A DNA stretch of 64,000 bases from Eremophila alpestris peregrina (taxonomy: Eukaryota > Chordata > Aves > Passeriformes > Alaudidae): positions 282,612 through 346,611 of the forward strand of contig WMCF01000111.1 in the NCBI GenBank assembly GCA_009792885.1, written 5' to 3'. The notes beneath the pieces were generated by a model. The model was not told where the DNA came from. It saw only the letters and a list, made by a program, of their open reading frames with translations, and made no database searches. Position numbers and translations under genes: made by a program. Below, piece after piece: positions 1 through 12,229 of this stretch. Position 1 is the first letter of the stretch. The number at the start of each line of letters is the position of its first letter.

Positions 1-190
1 TCAGGCAGCCAGACTCTCCCTCACCCCCATGAACACGACTGAGCTCTGCCTGCACCCTCCTGCTCTGGGAAAAGGGCCCTCCCTGAGGCTCAGTGCCCTT
101 GTCCTGGCAGGAGCCAGCACTGGCACAAGGATGGGCCTGCAGGGAAGAGCAGAGGATGGATGGCAAATGGAAAAGTGGCTCAGGTGAAAG
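1..190. other. unique noncoding DNA
   Basis: No repeat, RNA gene or convincing coding exon is visible. It is the left flank of the first family-B LTR. Confidence 0.5.
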
Positions 191-636
191 TGATGCCTTA
201 AGTTTTAGCTTTTATGCTTTTCAGATTCTGTGCTGCCTTGGGTGTAGTTCTGAGCCTCACATTCAGTGTCAGTGAGCTCTGCACAGAGCAGGGAGACACA
301 ACAAATCCTTTTCCTGCTGAAGACCAAGGACACCAAGTCAGACCCAAAATCATAAACAATGGTGAGCTGAAGGGAGAAACAAGAAAGATGAGACCTCACA
401 ACCTGAAGCTGTAACTGGACAATTAAACCCCAATATGCAAATAGACCAAAACTTATAAAAGTGTGAGACCTCATGACCAGGGGTCCATTTTGTGACCACT
501 TTTGTGCCCACCTTGGGTGTAACCCTGGCCAGGCTCTTGTCCTGCCCAAGGTGTATCATAGAGCCTTTCAATAAATATCTGCTTTATTCTCTGGCTCTGT
601 CCACTCTCTGTTCCAGCTCAGCTTCCCAAGGCATCA
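191..636 (+). mobile_element. solo LTR, family B, copy 1
   Basis: A 446-bp solo LTR from an endogenous retrovirus. It is bounded by a perfect 9-bp terminal inverted repeat, TGATGCCTT at the start and AAGGCATCA at the end. Two further copies lie in reverse orientation at 27708-28155 and 41390-41835, and the 41.4-kb copy is also 446 bp long. The sense strand carries an octamer ATGCAAAT (435-442), a TATA box TATAAAA (454-460) and a polyadenylation signal AATAAA (570-575), the U3-R-U5 order expected of an LTR. Flanks GAAAG and GAAGC are only a partial target duplication, so the retroviral class is left open. No retroviral gene lies next to it. Of the three copies this one keeps the best promoter and poly(A) motifs and may be the least decayed. 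Confidence 0.85.
435..460 (+). promoter_or_regulatory. octamer + TATA core promoter of family-B LTR
   Basis: A perfect ATGCAAAT octamer (POU/Oct site) ends 11 bases before TATAAAA. The two sister LTRs carry one-base variants of the octamer (GTGCAAAT and ATGTAAAT) in the same place, and both keep the TATA. The majority consensus of the three copies is the perfect octamer. Octamer next to TATA is the layout of immunoglobulin V promoters. Whether this copy is active is unknown. Confidence 0.6.
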
Positions 637-1650
637 GAAGCAGCCCCAGCAATGGGAAGATTGCAGGGGATAGGGGGCAGGATTGCTCTCACCCTCAGTG
701 ATGTATGCAGAGGAATGAGGAGGGAGATGGATAAAGGAGGGGTGTCTTAAAATACCTATTAATAGTAGATGAGGAAGTCTCCTAATGGGAAGTCAGACTG
801 GTTTGTTGGAGACACCGTGTCCATGGGCTGTTGTGTGGCTGCTGCACGGGAATGGGATGTCCCCCTGCATCCATGCTGCCAAAGCCATGTCCCACCTTGG
901 AATGTCACTTCAGGGCCCAAACCAGAGCCAAGAGCTGAGGGAGGGTAACCAGACTCCCCTTTATCCCTTAGGAGTGCACCAACACCTCATCCCACCCGAC
1001 AGAGACGCAGGGAGTGAAACCAGCTGGGTCCTTGGGTTCAACAAAATCCGCCAGAAATGGACAATACAAGGAACACTCAAGCACAGTGGCACAGGAGCTC
1101 CTCCTGGCTCAGAGCCAGCCCTGCTGGTATCCATCCCCTGGCTGGGACTGGGGGGAGCTGCTCCTCAGGAATGCAAGGCCAGGGCCAAGCCAGGGGAATG
1201 CTTTCCACATTATATTCTCTCAGTTTCCGGCAATTTGCTGCTTCGGGACTTCCTAAGCCAGAGGTTGTATCCGTATCATTTCTGCTCTGCAGCACTTTGA
1301 TGGGCTTGTGGAGAGGGGATGATCACATGTGTGGTGTTTCCTTGGGAAAAAAAAGAGTTCAAAAGGATAGGCAGGCATGGGAATAGGCACTTTCAGGGCA
1401 GCTGTGGTGCATCCCAGGGTTGATTCATGTTTTAAATATAATAAATTATGTGGATGGAGGGATGTAAAACCCCCCTCCTCCTCCTCTCTGCCGGGTGTGA
1501 TGTGGAGGGCTGAGCAGGATTCAGCCCTGGGGCCAGAGGGTTTCCACATGAGGCTGCAATACAAAACATCTGGAGAACATCAGCCATAAAGAGACAGGAA
1601 TGCTGCAGACTGGGAATGGCTCCAAGCTGTCCCTTGCAGGCTCAGACAGT
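637..1650. other. unique noncoding DNA
   Basis: About 1 kb with no recognisable repeat or exon. Open frames here overlap in several phases and match no family I know. Confidence 0.45.

Positions 1651-1679
<29 letters not shown>
1651..1679 (+). repeat. (CA)n microsatellite
   Basis: An uninterrupted CA dinucleotide run of about 14 units. It is likely to be length-polymorphic. Confidence 0.97.
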
Positions 1680-1683
<4 letters not shown>

Positions 1684-2273
1684 TGCCTGGTCCCAGAGCT
1701 CTGCCAGCCCTCCCAGCTGGGTTTTTGCTAGGAACATCCTGTCCAGGAGCACTTGGAGTTTGCAGGTGGGATCCATCCCAGGCACATTTCTGGGGCGTGC
1801 TTGGGCACGAGGCTGTGCAGGAGCTGGAGCTGACAGCTCCACTGATCTGCCACTGGCACCCTCCCAGGACTCAGCAGTTTCAGGGATTTTACTCCCCACT
1901 GGGCAGCTGTGCTGGGAATACAAGGCAATTCCCACCTCACCAGGAGCAGCCACTTCCCTCTAACACATGGATTTAGTTGTGGGGTGGAGTGATGGATAAA
2001 AAATATGGGTTTGAGGGTAATTGCTTTTTGGAATATTTTTTTTAAGTGGAAATAGAGTATAAGAAACAAAGCAGGAAGAGGGGAGCAAGAGAGTCCAGAC
2101 CAACTTTATTGAACAGTGTCTCTTCCTCAGATTTGTTCCACAGATTGCTTTTGTTTGGGACCACGCTTGATAAGCCAGGATTGATTTAAGACTGGGCTGG
2201 GAAAAACCTTGCAGGAACTCCTGGATAAGGCCAGGGACAACTTTTAAATGGGGAAAATTTCCCAGGAGGTGAA

Positions 2274-2336
2274 AATTGGAGGAAATAGATGGTCTTTTAA
2301 GGTCCCTTCCATCCCAAACTGTCCCATGATTCCCTG
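2274..2336 (+). mobile_element. CR1 LINE 3' tail
   Basis: A short CR1 3' end in sense orientation, with 'aaggtcccttcc' followed by a degraded 'cccaaactgtcccatgattcc'. It is heavily 5'-truncated, as most CR1 copies are. The 338-codon minus-strand frame at 1960-2976 runs through it. Confidence 0.65.
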
Positions 2337-3697
2337 AATCTGTAATTTGTGAGAATTGAGAGGGGAGCTCATCAAAGGTCTCTGGGTATAAAAGGCCACC
2401 ATCCAGGAAATGAGATGACCAGAGATATGATGGCTGAATGCTTTTGGAGCTGAGGACATGGAATCTGGGGCCCACCACACCCTCCTGCCTCATGGGAGGA
2501 GTGGGTCCTGCACGATGGCAAATGCTTGTGCAGAGAGAATAACTTCTGTCTAAGACAGATAATAATACAAAAAACAACCTAATGAAAAATAGATCCTCTA
2601 GAGCCTCTGCTAGAAATCTCATCTCCAGCCCTGTTCTCTTGGCTACCACTTGGCACAAGCCAGAGGGGGTGGTTAACCTCTCTCTTCCTTCCACATCTGA
2701 AAATCCATGGAAGTGGTCACCAAACGCCTGTGCACTGAGGAGAGCAGACACTGAGGCAACTCTTCCGGAGCTGTCTTTAACTTGGGAGAGAGGAAAGTCC
2801 CCACCCTTTGCACCAAATGTGGATTTACCTCCTGCAAGTACAGGCAGAGCCTCCACTCCTGATAGCATCTCCTGGGGATGTAAACACAGGGAGCTGGCCA
2901 AGCCTTCCCGTGGAGCTGGATGAACCTGGTTGGGAGAGAACAGGGGGAAGGAAATGCTGAATGCACCAGCAGTCACCTGAAGGGTGTGACTTCTTCTTCT
3001 CTAAGCCTTCCTCCAAAGGGTTTGATTTGGTTTTTTTTTGGCCAAGGTCTTGGCCTTTCTTGGAGCTCTTTGCCTTGTGGTAACACAAACTCGCCAAGCC
3101 AGCAAATCTTGTTGTTTCTAAGAGTTTCTTTCTCTTCCTCAGTGTCCACACTGAGCCACCAAACACCTGGAAAACACGGTGCTGTGCTGGCAGCAGGATG
3201 AAGAGGTGCTCACCCCGACCATCTGGGCCTGTCTTTATCCCCCCCCATGAGGGTTTGCAGCTCCCTCTGGCACTGGTGAGGTGAGAAGGGACTTCCCCTG
3301 TGCAGACAGCAGCTCTGGTGCTCCTGCAAAGCTGCCCTGGGAGCCATGGAGAGGAGCAGGTGGTTTTTTTTTTTGGGAAGTTGGCATCGGTGTCACTCAG
3401 ATATTTTTGAGGCTGAGCAGGTGGGAAGTGGTGCTGGGTTTGCAACATGAGCCTGGGCAGAGTAACCCAGACGTCACCCCGTGCTGTGGGAAGCGATCCC
3501 AAGCCCGGAATGGAAGAAGGTTGGCTCCTTACTGGGCTTAAAGCAGGAAGAGGAGGCAGTGGGTGAGGAGGGAAGGGTGGGATCCTCTGCTGGAGCTGGA
3601 ATTAAGGTAGTTGTACAAGGAGAGGGTGGATGGGGAGATTGGTGTCTGAGACGAGCTGGGCAATAAAGTGAGGGAAGATGCAAGATCCCACCTGCAG
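2337..3697. other. unique noncoding DNA
   Basis: No repeat or exon recognised apart from short homopolymers, a C run near 3239 and a T run near 3364. Confidence 0.4.
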
Positions 3698-3850
3698 CCC
3701 AAAATCCTCCAGTGCTTGCAGAGGAACAATGGCTGGGAGCCCTCTGCACCCCAAAATCCTCCGGTGCTTGCAGAGGAACAGTGGCTGGGAGCCCTCTGCA
3801 CCCCAAAATCCTCCAGTGCTTGCAGAGGAACAATGGCTGGGAGCCCTCTG
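3698..3850 (+). repeat. 52-bp minisatellite, 3 units
   Basis: Three tandem units with a 52-bp period start near 3698, 3750 and 3802. The core reads 'cccaaaatcctccagtgctt' followed by 'gcagaggaacaatggctggg'. Units differ by single bases (ccagtgc/ccggtgc, caatgg/cagtgg). Because 52 is not a multiple of 3, the array gives look-alike repetitive open frames in several phases on both strands; none is a gene. Confidence 0.97.
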
Positions 3851-6800
3851 GCCCAGCTGCATCCCTGTGCCTCAGTTTCCCCAGGTGTAACATGGATTAA
3901 AACCTTTGAGGGGTGGTTTCCTTGCTCTTGAGTGGGCTTGGGGCTCTGTAAACAGGATGATGCTGAGGGTGTTTTCTCCATTTTGCTACGAAATCCTCCT
4001 CAAACATCTCTCCATGAGGAGAAATCCCAGCCCAGAAGAACCTTCCCAAAGTGGAAGCTGTGCTAGGAAAGGGCTTCACCTCCTCTCCCACCCTGACAGG
4101 AGAGCAGCACGTGGCAGGTCCCACAGGGCAGGTGTGGCATCAGCTCTCTGCCCATAAATGCTCTCTGTGTTTACTCTCTGGAGAAACGGGGAGACTGGAA
4201 CAACCAGGGCTCATCAATTGGACTAATTTCTTGGCATAGGGAAAGCCTCCTCACACACCCACACCCCTGGTGTCCCTGCCTGTCACCAGGCTAATTGGGG
4301 AGGTGATGCTCCACCACATCTCCTCTTCCTGGGCAGTGCTTGCAGCAATCCAGATAAGCTGCTGCCTTTGTGAGGCTTGATCCTGCCCCAGGAGTGTTTA
4401 TTCCTGAGCCTCATGACATCCTGGAAGTGGACGAATCCTCTTTTGATAGCTGGGGAAACTGAGGCACGGCCCACTGGGGTGACCTGTCCTCCCTGTGCCC
4501 ATCTGCCTTTGCCCTGTTGTCCTCCTCAGGACACTGAGTGATGTTTTTGCACATTGCCCTTGGGAACAGAGGGGGAGGGATCAGCAATTCCCATGGGAAA
4601 TGTGTGGGTCCCCATCACATGGAGGGGAGAGAGCAGGAAGCTCTGGAAAACATTGCAACTCCCCAAAATCTGGATAATGCAAGGTCAGAGCCTTGGATTA
4701 TTGGGAGACCTGCAGGCAACACAAGGTTGTCCCAAGGCCTTGGGAGTGGCCTTGACCCAGAAAACTTGGGATGTGTCCTTGGAATTTTGAGGCTGGTGTT
4801 GCTCAGTGGCGCCGGGTGACCTCGGTCAGTTGTTGGCCAAAGCCCACCCTGAACCTGGGTGCTGGAGATGTTTTTTACCCCCTGTCCCAGGCAGAGCCAG
4901 GACAGCTCATGATGCCCTTCCAGCCACCAGCTTTTCCATGTGGCAGCAGGAATTTTTGAGCTGAGCATCCCTGGGGTTATTGATGACCTACAGAGAAGGC
5001 TCTGTAGGCCCCTACAGGGAGGAGGCTCCTGACTCCCTTCACCTATTCCCTGCCTCACTTTGTGCAGGGGTGAGGAGCACTCAGCCTGGGCTGTGCTTCA
5101 TCTGCCTCTGGCTGGATGCCTTCCCCATAAAACTGGGGCATCCAGCTGGCAAGCTGGTAAGGAGCTTTGATTCAGCTGGACTTGGCTCCAGCTCCAAGGC
5201 TTCAGCCCAGACCCTTGTGAAAACCTACCCTTGGCGCTGGGAGGAATTCGCTGGATGGACCTCAGCTCTTGCAGTGCCTTTTTATAACTCTGGCTGGGTG
5301 GGGAAAGCTGAGCCACCACATGGAAATTCCCCACTGGGGAGAAGAGGGGTCTGGATGCTCATCTGGATGGTCCAGGGGAGGGGACATCAAGCTGGGGACC
5401 CCTCTGAAGGCACCACAGGGTGGGAGACCACCTGCTCCCACCTTATGGGAGGAACAAGCTCTTCCCAAGGGCATTCCATCCCACCTGTGCCCGTGCCAGG
5501 ATGGAGGCATGGCTGCAAAGGAGGGAAGCAGGGAGCAGGGAGCTGGAATTTGGAGGATCTATTTCCATCCCTGCCCTCGACACGGAGCCCTGGACACCTC
5601 CAGGTGTTATGTAACTTCTTGGAATCAAAACACTGACGTCAGAGACTTTAATTGGCAGCAGGAAAGCGTTTCAGGGATGCTCTGGAAGGATTCTGTGCCA
5701 CCAGGCTCCCCTCCCCAGGAGTGGGAGACATCCCGGGAAGGGAGAGGTGCCACCAAACCCCTCCAGCCCCCAGAAGCAGCCAATGGTTTGTGAAGATGGT
5801 CCCCAGCACGTGTGGGGCACTCAAAGAGCTTTGTTACTTTTTTCCCAGCCTCTGAGGTTTGTCTTTTCCCAGAGCCAGCAGTGGGTCTTTGCATTTTGTG
5901 GAAAACACCAAACTGGGGAGTGGGGAGGCCAGAGGATGGGGGATGAGGCTCACAGGACTCTGGTGAAGTTCAGCAGAGGCTGGAGGCACATCCTGGGACA
6001 GGTTGGACACCTGCAGAGCAGGTTCTGGGAGCACTGCAAGACCAAGCCTGGAGCCCACGTTCCATTTTGGGCTGCTCAGCCCAAGAGAGCCCTGGCTGTG
6101 CTGGGGCCAGCCCAGCAGATCCACCAGGCAGGATGGGATGCCCTTGGGATCGTTGTGGGAGAGAATGAGAAAGCCACAGGTGACCTGTGAGAGGATGTCA
6201 CCATCACTGCCAATACTCACTCCAAGGAGACAGGAGCAAATCCAGGCTACTTGCATACTGAGACTGATTTGCATAACGAGATAATGAATTCTCCCTGTTT
6301 TCCTGGTTGCTTTGCTCCAACCCAAGAAGAAATGGAGATTTTCTTCTCTGCTTGGAGCAAAACTCTCACCCCACTGGGCAGAATTCAGCCCCAGGGAAGC
6401 AGGGAGGTGGATTCCCCAGTGGATTGTTGAGGATCTCTGCAGCAGGGTGATGGACACTCATGAACTTGAGGCAGCCTCAAATCTCACCACACTCATATCC
6501 ATGATCTTATTTTGATACAACTAAAGATGTTTTATTCCTCAATGAGCTCTTGTTCAGAGCTCATCTCGTTCTGCAGCTCAGCTTGGCTGTAATGCTCCCT
6601 CAGGAGGGGGAATATTCCTTCAAGCTGTGGCTCAGGCAGGATATTTTGGGCATAATTGGGCTTCTACTCAGCATTCATCATTTCCAGATGTTTGCCTTGA
6701 AAATCCCCTCGAAGGTGTCCCGGGGGCAATGCTGGGGTTGAGCTGCTGGGCTGCCTCCATCTCCTTGGCTCACCAGGTTCTGCTTTTTGCTGGGAATCGT

Positions 6801-7883
6801 GATCCCATGGAGAGTCCAGAGGTCAGAACACCTGATGGTGGATGCAGGAAAACCATGGAGGTGCCAGGAACTCCCTGATAACAGGGCTCTGATCATCTTG
6901 TGCTCACAGAAACTGGAGAGGAGACACTGTGAGAATTGCAAATACACCAGGTAACTCATCAAAACACACCCACCTGCGTCCCAAGGGGATCAGGAAGCAC
7001 GTGGGGGCTGATCCCCTGTAAAATCCCAATTTCCAGTCTCCAAAAGTCCTGCCTTTGCCTTGGGATGCGAAGCAGAGCTGAGGGCTGGGAACTCCCAGCT
7101 TGAGATTTGGACCGGAGCGACTCGGGGTGGATATTTTTGGGGGCCCTGGCACTGATGAGATCTCTATCAGTGCTGTCGGCTTCCAAAGCGGGATTTGGGT
7201 GATTCCCAGCGTGGCCTGGGACACTGCCATCCTCTAGTGGCTGTATCCAGAAGCACAGGAGCGCTGGTGAGGAGAAATCTCCGGAGCCATGAACCCAGGC
7301 AGGGCATGGGGCTCGTCCCTAGGGGGCTGGAGTGTGGGGTGGGCAGGATATTGATGGATATTCTCCTTTCCTCCACCCCCAGCAACAGTGGGGGTCAGCT
7401 TTCCTTGCTGGAAAAGGGTGTTCACTCCCAGTGAACTTCGTAAACTTTTTTTTGGGTGTGTGTGTGGTTTTTGTTTTTGTTTTATTTTGTTTTTTGTCAG
7501 TGACACAAAGCTCCTCCATGGGCTTCATGCCTTGGATCTGGCTCTCCAAGGATGGGTGGATTTGAGGGCAGCCTGCTAACTCCACTCACCAGATAAATTC
7601 CTTGGGAATGTCTGGGATAGAAAGTTCTGGCAGGTGTGAGTGCAAGATCCCATCCTTGGGAAATTTTTGTAGGTTGTGGTCTTGGCATCTTCACCTTTTA
7701 CTTCAGCCCCATCTTCAAAGTGTTCTTGAGTTGAAACTGCTGCAGCTGTGTGGAGGTTGTGCAGTGTTGGGGAGGACAGAAAAGACCCTCTCTTTCCTCT
7801 TCAGTGAGGGATGTGGGGCCAGGAAGAGGTCCCAGGATGGTTTGTGTTGGGGATGAGGAGGTAAAAGTGGTGAATTCCAACTC
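3851..7883. other. unique noncoding DNA, about 4 kb
   Basis: No gene, RNA or dated transposon is visible. Two copies of a short 'TGCCTCAGTTTCCCC' motif occur at 3868 (+) and about 4452 (complement). The block around 7050-7280 has more CpG than its surroundings but is too weak to call an island. Confidence 0.4.
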
Positions 7884-8040
7884 ACACAATACCCTGAGCT
7901 GGACAGGACCCACAAGGATCACTGATCCCAGCTCTGACAACCCCAAACATCCCACCCTGTGCCTGAGAGCGTTGTCCCAATTGTCCTTGAGCTCTGGGAG
8001 CCCTGGGGCTGTGACTATTCCCTGGGAAAGCCTCTCTGGA
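7884..8040 (-). mobile_element. CR1 LINE fragment (diverged subfamily)
   Basis: On the + strand it reads as the complement of a CR1 3' region: 'ctgagctggacaggaccca', then 'ggatcactgatcccagctct', then 'cccaccctgtgcctgaga', then 'ctgtgactattccctggg'. This is the same older subfamily pattern seen at 34555 and 61341. Confidence 0.75.
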
Positions 8041-8173
8041 GGGTCATGGCTTGGGTGGCTGTTGGGGCTCAGCAGAGGACACCAACAACTCAGGGCAGGG
8101 ATGGGAGAGAGAGTGGCAGGACGAAGGGGACAGAGAAGGGACAACCACAGAAGGGAGCTCTAAAGCAAATTTA

Positions 8174-8195
8174 GATATATATATTTATATATATT
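8174..8195 (+). repeat. AT-rich simple repeat
   Basis: A short TA dinucleotide stretch with one interruption, about 22 bases long. Confidence 0.8.
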
Positions 8196-8471
8196 TAAAA
8201 CAGGACTTGAAACGGGGCCCTGAGCCAACTCTCAGAACCCTGGTGAGGAAATGAGCATCACAGGGGCTGTGATGAGGCTGGCACAGGATATTTGATTGAA
8301 TCCTGAGAGTCTCATTTTTCCTGCCTTCCTCTCCCAGCCAGGATCCCTTCTCCCAGCAGGATTTCCTGCTGGGGTGGACACAGCTGTCCCAGCTACAACT
8401 GAACCTCCCTTCTGTTCACCCTCTGATGGAGAGGGATCCAGGAGCTGGGGAAAGAAGGGATGGGGATTGAC

Positions 8472-8600
8472 CACAGAATTCCAGAATGGTTTGGGTTGGA
8501 AGGGATCTTATGGATAATCTGGTCTCCTTCCAGGGACACCTTGCACTAGACCAGGTTGCTCCAAGCCCCATCCAAACTCTCCTTGCATGGAAATGTTGCC
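8472..8600 (-). mobile_element. CR1 LINE 3' end
   Basis: The + strand shows the complement of a CR1 end: 'cagaatggtttgggttggaa', then 'gggacaccttgcactagac', then 'aggttgctccaagccccatc'. It is 5'-truncated. Confidence 0.92.
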
Positions 8601-10624
8601 AAATATCCTTTTGGATCCTGACCTTACTTCTGTATCACTTCCCTGTCCAAGAGCACAAAGGTTTGAAACCTCGCTCAGTTCTTGAAGTTTGGTGCAAACT
8701 TGAAATACAGCTTCAAAATGTGGTGGAAACCCATTTCTTAGCAAAATAAAATGGATTTTTGTTGCATTGCATCTTGCATAATGTGATCCTGGTCTGTGAG
8801 AGGAGAGCTTAGGGGCCAAAGTAATGACATAAATTAATAAAGAAATTATCATAGCAACTAATTCAGAGCTACATGCCAGGGATTCAGGTGATGTGGGCTG
8901 TTAGCTGAGATCCCTGCTGCTTTTTCTTTGCACCTTGACTTCTGTGAGTGTCCACAGAAATACCGCAGGAATGGATCTTCATGCAACAAAAATGCTTGCT
9001 CCCTTCAGCTGCACAGAGGAGCCTGGAAAGATGGTTCAAAAGCAAGAAAACAGATGAAAAAAAAAAACCCAGAAGAGATAATTTAACATGCCAAAAATTC
9101 CTGAGTCAGTGTTCCAGAGGCCTGAACGTGCTGGCCTGTCCGTGCTGCTGATCCCAGATGAGATGTAAATATTCTTGGCCAGAGCAGGGTTTCAGGTTGC
9201 TCACAGCTTTTGCTGCCTCTGCAATTCCGACCTTCTGTGGTTTCGGTGGAAATCTGCTTCCCTCCAGCTGCCTGCCGTTGGATTGCATCCCCAGCTGCAT
9301 TTCCCACTGCCCTGAGCAGGACCAGAACTCTGCAGGGATGTTCTCACATGTGTTCAGGGGCTGAGCTGGCTGGAAACCACAGGTCAGTCCGTGGCATTTG
9401 GGATGTGCACTGGTGAGGCTTTTTGTGGTCTTAGTGGGGGCTTGTGGCTCATGATCCTGCTTTTCACAGAGTAAAGAGGGCTGCTTTGCTGATTTGGAGC
9501 AAGCTACCCAGGCAGAGCTCTGTTTGTGGAATTCATTTGTTTGTGCTGTACCCAAAACAGCCCTCTCACTTCAGGAACAGATTTGGAATGACATTTTCCA
9601 TGGTCCAAGGCCACGTGTGATTCCCCTGTGGTTCCACTCACAGCTCAGAGAGACCATCACCTCTGGGAATCCTGGTGCCCCAGGAACTGCTGGTGGTCTG
9701 GAGAACACCAAAGGCTCCTGCAGATAGCACAAAACTCTGAACTGGGTTAGTTTGCACCTTTTCTCCTGGTGAGGTGACAGTTGATGGCACTGTGATGCCC
9801 ACAGAGAAGGACCTTCTCTGACTGAGGTTGTGCTTGTGGGGCTCGATCTGGAGCATATAAAGGGTATCATGGCCTTTGTCTGAGTGGAAAACGGGCTCCT
9901 CTGCTTTTTTTTCTTTTCCCATTTTGATCATTCCATCCATCCTGGTGCCCCAGGGCAGCTCTATTTCAGTGGTGCTGCCTGTCTGAAGGGAGAGCTGGGA
10001 TCTATCATTAACACTCTCCTTATTTTTCTAAGGCTTTGCCTTTAATTACTGATAACTCCGCCAGACTCTACTCCTTTTTCCCCAGGCTGGCTTGGCTGCC
10101 TCCAGGCTGAAATACTTTTGGAAAATTTCAGCTAAAATAGTTCAGCATTTTGCAAGAATTAGATTAGGAGGAAAAAAACAAAAAAAATCCCCTCAACTGC
10201 TTTGCTCCAGTTGGGTGGGAAGCTTCCAGCTGTTTTCTGCAGCCATTTCATCCCTGGTGTGCATCCGAGGGGGCCCTGAGAGCTGGGGGCAGAGAAGATC
10301 CTTGAATTCACTGAACCAGCTGAGCCTGCCAAGGATGGGACTGTCCTTGAGCAGATCCTGTCCTTGTCTGGCAGCCTCTGCTGGCCATGAGCCTGCTGTT
10401 CCTGCTCCTGGGAGAGCAAAGCTGCTCCTTCCTGCACTGCTCCATCAGGGAACGGGGAGAAAGGGCTGCTGGAGACTGCCCTGGAGCTCTTTACCTCTTC
10501 CTGGAATCCCTTATCAGTCCCAGAGAAGTTTGTATTATGTGCATTCTGTGGATCCAGCACTTCTTCCCTCCCTAAAGATCAATCCAAAACTACTCTGGGA
10601 CACACTGTGGAGGTGGTAGATGAA
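8601..10624. other. unique noncoding DNA
   Basis: No repeat family or exon recognised in about 2 kb. Confidence 0.4.
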
Positions 10625-10629
10625 GCAGA

Positions 10630-11380
10630 TACCTTGGTTTGGAAAGACAGGGTTTGGTGTCTGCCAGGGAAAAGCTGGAGACTCCCTTGGAATGAAGGAT
10701 GCAAACCCCCTCCCTCCAAATGATTATAATTTTGAAATTAAGGGGCTTTCAGGCAGATATGGGAATAGGAATAATAGTTCTTTACTAGAAATATTACAAA
10801 TAAAAATGTAGTAGTTAAAAACAAACAAACAAAAAAAGGAGAACATCAACAGAGTCAGAGCACAACCTGACACCTGTTGTTCAGGGTGTTGGTAGGAGTC
10901 CAATTAAGTCCTCCTGCAGTGACAGATGTGGTTCTGTTGGAGCAGAGATGATCCTGCAGAAGGGTTTCAGTTTCCTTCTGAAGGTCCAGTGGTGATGAGA
11001 TGGGTCTGGTTTTCCTCTGGGAATCCAGTGCAAACAGGGGCTGTGCTGCTGTTCTGAGTCTCAGGTTTTATCCAGGTGGGAATGCTTTGGCTCCTCCCCC
11101 TGGGTGGAGCCTCTCCCAATGGGATGATGGAATTTTATCAGCCCTGCACTGAGCCTCAATGGCCCATTAACAGCAGAGATCCCCTGGAGGGAGGATGGGG
11201 GGTGGGAGAGACAAAAAACACTGCCCCACCTGGTTTAACAGCTGGGCCATTCACACCCTGTCCCCTCCCTGCAGGAGTTAGAAGAGATAAAGAAAAACCC
11301 CTCCTCAGCCAGTTTCAACAGATGGGAATAGAATACAGACTTTTAGTTACACCTTGCAAGTTTAGTTACAACCCAAGACA
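10630..11380 (-). mobile_element. solo LTR, family C (ERVL-like)
   Basis: A 751-bp solo LTR. On its sense (minus) strand it begins TGTCTTGGGTTG and ends CCAAACCAAGGTA, an imperfect terminal inverted repeat (TGTCTTGG versus an expected CCAAGACA). It is flanked by a perfect 5-bp target duplication GCAGA at 10625-10629 and 11381-11385. A 5-bp duplication fits ERVL-type integration. The interior, for example 'aaattaaggggctttcaggc' and 'gatggaattttatcag', looks like an LTR I recall as common in songbirds. No internal retroviral sequence remains, so it arose by LTR-LTR recombination. Confidence 0.85.
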
Positions 11381-11385
11381 GCAGA

Positions 11386-11734
11386 GGACCTCCAAGGAGC
11401 TGAAGCTCCTCTGGAACAGCAGGTGGGATATCCCAGTCCAATGCCTCTGCCCCACTACACAATTCAGCCAAGCCCTGGTGTCCTAATCCATGTCCTGTAG
11501 TAGTAGGATGGGATTGTGACACTGTGCCAGGATGAGTGCAGAGTCTCTGACCCTCACTGGAGCCTCAGGGGTCTTCATTTTGTCTCCTTTTTAACATCTT
11601 GTTCCTCATGCAAAGGGGATGTTGATGGATGAGAAACTTGACATGACCCAACCATGTACACTCACAGCCCAGAATCCCTCTGTGCCCTGGGCTCATCCCC
11701 CAGTGTGGGCAGCAGGAAAGGGAGGATTCTATCC
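11386..11734. other. unique noncoding DNA
   Basis: About 350 bases between the family-C LTR and the long CR1. No feature seen. Confidence 0.4.
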
Positions 11735-12229
11735 CTGTGCCCTGCTCAGGTGAGACCCCACCTGCAGAGCTGCCCCAGCCCTGGGGCCAACAGCAGGAGG
11801 ATGTGGAGCTGCTGCAGAGAGTCCAGAGGAGGCCATGGAGATGCTCCAAGGGCTGGGGGTGTTCACCTGGAGAAGGCTCCCGGGGGACTTCAGAGCCTCT
11901 TCCAGTGCCTGAAGGTGCTCCAAGAGAGCTGGAGAGGGACTGGGGACAAGGGACAGAGGGACAGGACGCAGGGAATGGCTTCCCACTGCCAGAGGGCAGG
12001 GTTAGATGGGATATTAAGAAGAAATTGCTTCCTGTGAAGGTGCTGAGGCCCTGGCACAGGTTTCCCACAGAAGCTGTGGCTGCCCCATCCCTGGAAGTGT
12101 CCAAGGCCAGGTTGGCTGGGGCTTGGAGCAACCTGGGACAGTGGAAACTGTCCTTGACAGTGGCAGAGGTTTGGAACAAGATGGGCTTTAAAGGTCCTTC
12201 CAACCCAAACCATTCCACGATTCTCTGAG
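11735..12229 (+). mobile_element. CR1 LINE, ~0.5-kb 3' part
   Basis: A sense CR1 copy covering about 500 bases of the 3' part of the element. Landmarks in order: 'ctgctgcagagagtccagag', 'gggtgttcacctggagaag', 'cccactgccagagggcaggg', 'ggatattaagaagaaattgc', 'agaagctgtggctgcccc', 'ccaacccaaaccattcca' and the end 'attctctga'. The 246-codon minus-strand frame at 11565-12305 is antisense CR1 and not a gene. Confidence 0.95.

Noticed and set aside
1960..2976. Longest open frame without gap bases, 338 codons on the minus strand.
   Set aside because: It runs through a CR1 tail (2274-2336), has no recognisable domain or splice context, and overlaps other chance frames. Most likely fortuitous.
3474..3981. 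Repetitive frames in several phases on both strands.
   Set aside because: They are translations of the 52-bp minisatellite, which shifts frame each unit.
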